DNA of 64,000 bases from Mycobacterium gastri (lineage in GTDB: Bacteria > Actinomycetota > Actinomycetes > Mycobacteriales > Mycobacteriaceae). The notes under the pieces were generated by a model, which saw only the letters and a program-made list of their open reading frames with translations, did no database searches and was not told the DNA's origin. The stretch spans positions 62,001-126,000 of the forward strand of contig NZ_LQOX01000147.1 of the NCBI RefSeq assembly GCF_002102175.1. Direction: 5' to 3'. This document shows positions 60,311-64,000 of this stretch, piece after piece (position 1 is the first letter of the stretch; each line of letters starts with the position of its first letter). The position numbers and the translations under genes were made by a program.

Positions 60311-62079
60311 CCAATACTGAGACAAGGACGTTGCGCGAGGTCATCCTGGACCAACTCAGCACCGCCGAGTCGCGGGCGTACAAGATGTGGCTGCCGCCGC
60401 TGACCGATCCGACGCCGCTCAACGAGCTCATCGCGCGCGACCGGCGGCGACCGCTGCGCTTCGCCCTGGGCATCATGGATGAACCGCGCCGCCACCTCCA
60501 GGACGTCTGGGGCGTCGACGTTTCCGGAGCGGGCGGGAACATCGGTATCGGAGGCGCACCGCAGACCGGGAAATCCACCCTGCTGCAGACGCTGGTGATG
60601 TCGGCCGCTGCCACCCACTCCCCGCGCAATGTCCAGTTCTATTGCATCGACCTAGGCGGCGGCGGTCTGATCTATCTGGAAAACCTGCCGCACGTCGGCG
60701 GGGTGGCCAGCCGCTCCGAGCCCGACAAGGTCGCCCGGGTGGTCGCGGAGATGCAATCCGTGCTGCGGCAACGAGAAACCACCTTCAAGGAAAACCGGGT
60801 GGGCTCTATCGCCATGTACCGGCAGCTGCGTGACGATCCGAACCAGCCCGTCGCGGCCGACCCTTATGGTGACGTATTTCTGATCATCGACGGGTGGCCG
60901 GCCTTCGTCAGTGAGTTTCCGGACCTGGAAATGCAGGTCCAGGATCTGGCCGCGCAGGGACTGTCGTTCGGTGTGCACGTCATCATCTCGACGCCCCGGT
61001 GGACGGAGCTGAAGTCACGCGTCCGCGACTACCTGGGCACCAAGATCGAGTTCCGGCTCGGCGACGTCAACGAAACCCAGATCGACCGGATTGCCCGCGA
61101 GATCCCGGCGAATCGTCCCGGCCGGGCGGTGTCGATGGAAAAGCACCACTTGATGATCGGGGCGCCCAGGTTGGACGGCGTGCACAGCGCCGAGAACCTG
61201 GTGGAGGCGATGACTGCCGGGGTGGCGCAGATCGCGGCCCAGCACACCGACCAGGCACCGCCGGTCCGGGTCCTGCCCGAGCGGATTCACCTGTACGAGC
61301 TCGACCCGAACCCGCCCGGACCGGAGGCCGATTACCGCACTCGCTGGGAGATCCCGATCGGATTGCGCGAGACGGACCTGTCGGTGGCGCACGCCCACAT
61401 GCACTCGAACCCGCACCTGTTGATCTTCGGTGCGGCCAAGTCCGGCAAAACCACCATTGCCCACGCCATCGCCCAAGCGATCTGTGCCCGCAACAGTCCC
61501 GATCAGGTGCGGTTCATGCTTGCGGACTACCGCTCGGGCCTGCTTGACGCGGTGCCCGACAGCCACCTGCTTTCCGCCGGCGCGATCAACCGCAACAGCG
61601 CAAGCCTGGACGAGGCGGTCAAGGCCCTGGCAGTCAACTTGAAGAAGCGGTTGCCGCCCACCAACCTGACGACGGCGCAGTTGCGCTCGCGTTCCTGGTG
61701 GAGCGGATTCGATGTCGTACTCCTGGTTGACGATTGGCACATGATTGTGGGCGCCGCCGGCGGCATGCCCCCAATGGCACCACTGGCACCGTTATTGCCG
61801 GCAGCGACAGATATCGGGCTGCACATCATTGTGACCTGCCAGATGAGCCAGGCATACAAGGCGACCATGGACAAGTTCGTGGGCGCCGCATTCGGGTCGG
61901 GCGCCCCCACAATGTTCCTTTCCGGCGAGAAGCAGGAATTCCCGTCGAGCGAGTTCAAGGTCAAGCGGCGGCCTCCTGGCCAGGCATTTCTGGTCTCACC
62001 GGATGGCAAAGAGGTCATCCAGGCCCCTTACATCGAGCCTCCAGAAGAAGTGTTCGCAGCACCCCCAACCCCCGGTTAA
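60307..62079 (+). CDS. eccCb1: EccCb1, FtsK/SpoIIIE ATPase second half
   Basis: A 590-residue protein (H37Rv 591) with the second and third ATPase domains: Walker A NIGIGGAPQTGKSTLLQTL and LIFGAAKSGKTTIAHAI. Walker B-like DVFLIIDGWPAF and VVLLVDDWHMI. The C-terminal domain binds the tail of EsxB. The ATG overlaps the eccCa1 stop by four bases. Confidence 0.97.
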   Translation: MTNTETRTLREVILDQLSTAESRAYKMWLPPLTDPTPLNELIARDRRRPLRFALGIMDEPRRHLQDVWGVDVSGAGGNIGIGGAPQTGKSTLLQTLVMSAAATHSPRNVQFYCIDLGGGGLIYLENLPHVGGVASRSEPDKVARVVAEMQSVLRQRETTFKENRVGSIAMYRQLRDDPNQPVAADPYGDVFLIIDGWPAFVSEFPDLEMQVQDLAAQGLSFGVHVIISTPRWTELKSRVRDYLGTKIEFRLGDVNETQIDRIAREIPANRPGRAVSMEKHHLMIGAPRLDGVHSAENLVEAMTAGVAQIAAQHTDQAPPVRVLPERIHLYELDPNPPGPEADYRTRWEIPIGLRETDLSVAHAHMHSNPHLLIFGAAKSGKTTIAHAIAQAICARNSPDQVRFMLADYRSGLLDAVPDSHLLSAGAINRNSASLDEAVKALAVNLKKRLPPTNLTTAQLRSRSWWSGFDVVLLVDDWHMIVGAAGGMPPMAPLAPLLPAATDIGLHIIVTCQMSQAYKATMDKFVGAAFGSGAPTMFLSGEKQEFPSSEFKVKRRPPGQAFLVSPDGKEVIQAPYIEPPEEVFAAPPTPG

Positions 62080-62219
62080 GATTATTTCAATCGCGGTGAG
62101 GAGGTCCCGAGACCGCGGTAATCGGAGCCCAGCGCGGTGCTCTTCGCCGGGGTTTACTTCCGGCTATAACTAAACGATTTAACGGCTAGACGGCAAATAC
62201 CAGGAGAAGAAGTCGGCAA
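62080..62219. other. Short intergenic region before PE35
   Basis: No gene. The segment GGCTATAACTAAACGATTTAACGG is AT-rich and probably contains the promoter for PE35-PPE68-esxB. AGGAGAAG lies near 62201-62208, 12 bases before the PE35 start. Confidence 0.5.
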
Positions 62220-62516
62220 ATGGATGAAATGTCACACGCCGCCGCCGCTGCCGACATTGGCGGGCATGTGAGCGATAACGCGCTCGGTGGTGTGGCAGCT
62301 GGTGCGACGGCGGTGACGTCGGTGACCGGGCTGGTGCCCGCGGGCGCCGACGAGGTCTCGGCCCAGGCGGCCGCGGCGTTCGCCTCCGCGGGCGTGCAGA
62401 TGCTGGCTTCCAACAGCTCGGCCCAGGCCGAACTGCAACGGGCCGGAGACGCGGTCCAGGACATCGCCCGGACTTATTCGCAAGTCGACGACGGCGCCGC
62501 CGGCGTCATCGCCTAA
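62220..62516 (+). CDS. PE35: PE35
   Basis: A 98-residue PE-family protein (H37Rv 99) with the usual helical pair and no PGRS extension. MDEMSHAAAAADIGGHVSDN and GADEVSAQAAAAFASAGVQM match PE35. It ends in a YxxxD-type motif (YSQVD). Partner of PPE68 and needed for EsxA/EsxB expression or export. Confidence 0.95.
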   Translation: MDEMSHAAAAADIGGHVSDNALGGVAAGATAVTSVTGLVPAGADEVSAQAAAAFASAGVQMLASNSSAQAELQRAGDAVQDIARTYSQVDDGAAGVIA

Positions 62517-62564
62517 CAGGTCAACCAACCGACAGAGACAGCGCAACCAGAAGGAGTGATCGCC

Positions 62565-63665
62565 ATGTGGTGGCACGCAATGCCGCCGGAGCTGAACACC
62601 GCGCGGCTGATGGCCGGCGCGGGCCCGGCTCCGATGCTGGCCGCAGCCACGGGCTGGGCGGCGTTCGCGGCCGCCCTGGATGCTCAGGCCGTCGAATTGA
62701 CCGCTCGGTTGAACTCGCTGGGTGAAGCGTGGACCGGCGGGGGGAGTGACAAGGCCATTGCGGCTGCCCTGCCGATGGTGACCTGGCTGCAGACCGCCTC
62801 AACGCAGGCCAAGACGCGGGGTCTGCAGGCCACGGCGCAGGCGGCCGCATACACGCAGGCGATGGCGACCACGCCGTCGCTGGCCGAGATCGCGGCTAAC
62901 CACATCACCACCGCAATTTTGGTGGCGACCAATTTCTTCGGCATCAACACCGTGCCCATCGCCTTCAACGAGATGGACTACTTCATCCGCATGTGGATGC
63001 AGGCCGCCCTGGCGATGGACGTCTACCAGGCCGAGACCCTGGCTAACACGCTGTTCGACAAGCTCGAGCCAATGACCGCGATCCTCGATCCGAGCATCAG
63101 CGGCCAGAGCATGGCGGCGAGCCCGGTCTTCGATATGGCGTCACAGGTCACCGGCGTACCTTCCAGCCAGCTTCAGGCGACGGCTGGACAGCTCGCCGAG
63201 GCCAGCGGACCCATGCAACAGCTGACCCAGCCGATGCAACAGATGACTTCGCTTTTCAGCCAGACCGGCGGCATGGGCGGCAGCAATCAGGCCGACGACG
63301 ATGCTCTGCAGATGGGCCTGGTCGGCACCAGTCCACTGTCCAACCACCCGTTGGCCGGTGGATCCGGCGCCAGTATGGGCGCGGGCTTGTTGCGCGGGGA
63401 GGCGCTGCCGGGCGCCGGCGGGACGATGGCCCGCACGCCGTTCATGAGCGAGCTGCTCGACAAGCCTGTCGGCCCGGCCGTGCAACCCGCCGCTGCTGCA
63501 GGGTCGTCGGCGACCAGCGGAGCCGCCCCGGTGGGTGCCGGCGCGATGGGACAAGGAGCACAAGCCGGCGGTTCTTCCCGACCGGGGATGGCCGCACCGG
63601 CCACGCTCACCCAGGAGCGCAACGACGCAGACGAAGACGACTGGGACGACGAGGACGACTGGTGA
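62565..63665 (+). CDS. PPE68: PPE68
   Basis: A 366-residue PPE protein (H37Rv 368). N-terminus MWWHAMPPELNTARLMAGAG (PPE at 7-9) and the WxG turn LGEAWTGGGSD. The C-terminal half is Gly/Ala/Met-rich and ends in the acidic DEDDWDDEDDW, as in the H37Rv protein. ATG at 62565 with AAGGAG upstream is the right start; a GTG at 62556 is not needed. Confidence 0.95.
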   Translation: MWWHAMPPELNTARLMAGAGPAPMLAAATGWAAFAAALDAQAVELTARLNSLGEAWTGGGSDKAIAAALPMVTWLQTASTQAKTRGLQATAQAAAYTQAMATTPSLAEIAANHITTAILVATNFFGINTVPIAFNEMDYFIRMWMQAALAMDVYQAETLANTLFDKLEPMTAILDPSISGQSMAASPVFDMASQVTGVPSSQLQATAGQLAEASGPMQQLTQPMQQMTSLFSQTGGMGGSNQADDDALQMGLVGTSPLSNHPLAGGSGASMGAGLLRGEALPGAGGTMARTPFMSELLDKPVGPAVQPAAAAGSSATSGAAPVGAGAMGQGAQAGGSSRPGMAAPATLTQERNDADEDDWDDEDDW

Positions 63666-63757
63666 GCGTCGCCTCAGACAACAGACTTCCCGGCCACCCG
63701 GGCCGGAAGACTTGCCAACATTTTGGCGAGGAAAAGAAAGAGAGAAAGTAGTCCAGC

Positions 63758-64000
63758 ATGGCAGAGATGAAGACCGATGCCGCTACCCTCGCGCAGGAGG
63801 CAGGTAACTTCGAGCGGATCTCCGGTGACATGAAGACCCAGATCGACCAGGTCGAGTCAACCGCTGCTTCGCTGCAGGCCCAATGGCGTGGTGCGGCGGG
63901 CGCGGCGGCCCAGGCCGCGGTGGTTCGCTTCCAAGAGGCGGCCAACAAACAAAAGGCGGAGCTCGAGGAAATTTCGACGAACATTCGTCAGGCCGGCGTC
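63758..64000 (+). CDS. esxB: EsxB (CFP-10), 5' part
   Basis: The first 81 of about 100 residues of the ESX-1 WxG100 substrate. MAEMKTDAATLAQEAGNFERIS, the WRG turn (QAQWRGAAG) and IRQAGV are as in CFP-10. The C-terminal secretion signal lies beyond the window. GAAAGAGAGAAAG precedes the ATG. Confidence 0.97.
   Translation, partial: MAEMKTDAATLAQEAGNFERISGDMKTQIDQVESTAASLQAQWRGAAGAAAQAAVVRFQEAANKQKAELEEISTNIRQAGV

Noticed and set aside
1..64000. CRISPR arrays, tRNA or rRNA genes, insertion sequences or prophage
   Set aside because: No direct-repeat/spacer pattern, no tRNA-like fold or rRNA sequence, and no transposase or integrase frame was seen. The H37Rv transposases Rv3827c, Rv3828c and Rv3844 have no counterpart here.

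Overview
This window comes from a high-GC, slow-growing Mycobacterium. Its gene order follows the Mycobacterium tuberculosis H37Rv stretch from Rv3810 (erp/pirG) to Rv3874 (esxB), and many proteins have the same or nearly the same length as their H37Rv counterparts (EthA 489, EccA1 573, EccB1 480, EspF 103, EspG1 283 residues). It is not M. tuberculosis. PE_PGRS62 is absent, the sulfolipid-1 block (Rv3820c-Rv3828c) is absent, and there are extra genes at three places. A non-tuberculous pathogen-type species with an intact ESX-1 locus (for example a relative of M. kansasii or M. marinum) fits best. Orthologue assignments rest on recognition of protein sequence and order; no database search was run.

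Layout. 1-2356: 3' end of erp and a secreted amidase with LGFP repeats. 2370-10515: an accessory island where PE_PGRS62 sits in H37Rv. It holds a fused ornithine-decarboxylase-like/aminopropyltransferase-like protein, an MFS transporter, a methyltransferase, a small operon (27-residue peptide, M29-like protein, unknown protein), and a three-gene operon on the other strand (DUF1190-like, glutathionylspermidine-synthetase-like ATP-grasp, DUF350). 10637-16639: HAD phosphatase, three tandem acyltransferases, a kinase-like protein, a Rieske/metallo-beta-lactamase-fold protein and its small partner. 16724-24503: phytoene-dehydrogenase-like gene with its TetR regulator, serS, septum-related membrane protein, small zincin, phosphoglycerate mutase-like protein and pheA. 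24556-30945: iron and oxidative stress genes (IdeR-boxed Rv3839, full-length LCP protein, bfrB, glpQ1, sodA). 31180-37896: a Mn2+ riboswitch (yybP-ykoY) and its GDT1-type exporter, espR, the lysine/alanine-repeat Hns, rraA, and ethA/ethR with the shared operator. 37987-46855: PHP-domain protein beside a DNA polymerase IV remnant, an extra F420-type luciferase-like oxidoreductase, and gltD/gltB. 47543-51522: an ESX-associated P-loop protein, a frameshifted SRPBCC pseudogene, whiB6 and an FHA protein. 51757-64000: the ESX-1 locus espE-F-G1-H-eccA1-B1-Ca1-Cb1-PE35-PPE68-esxB, cut by the window end inside esxB.

How the parts fit. EspR and WhiB6 are known regulators of ESX-1, so regulators and secretion apparatus lie in one neighbourhood. 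The island combines predicted polyamine synthesis (decarboxylase/aminopropyltransferase fusion) with a predicted polyamine or amine amidoligase (ATP-grasp) and the DUF350 and DUF1190 families that accompany it in enterobacteria. A promoter, an operator-like palindrome and a strong Shine-Dalgarno sequence precede the 27-residue peptide. That peptide operon is the best candidate here for an undescribed system.
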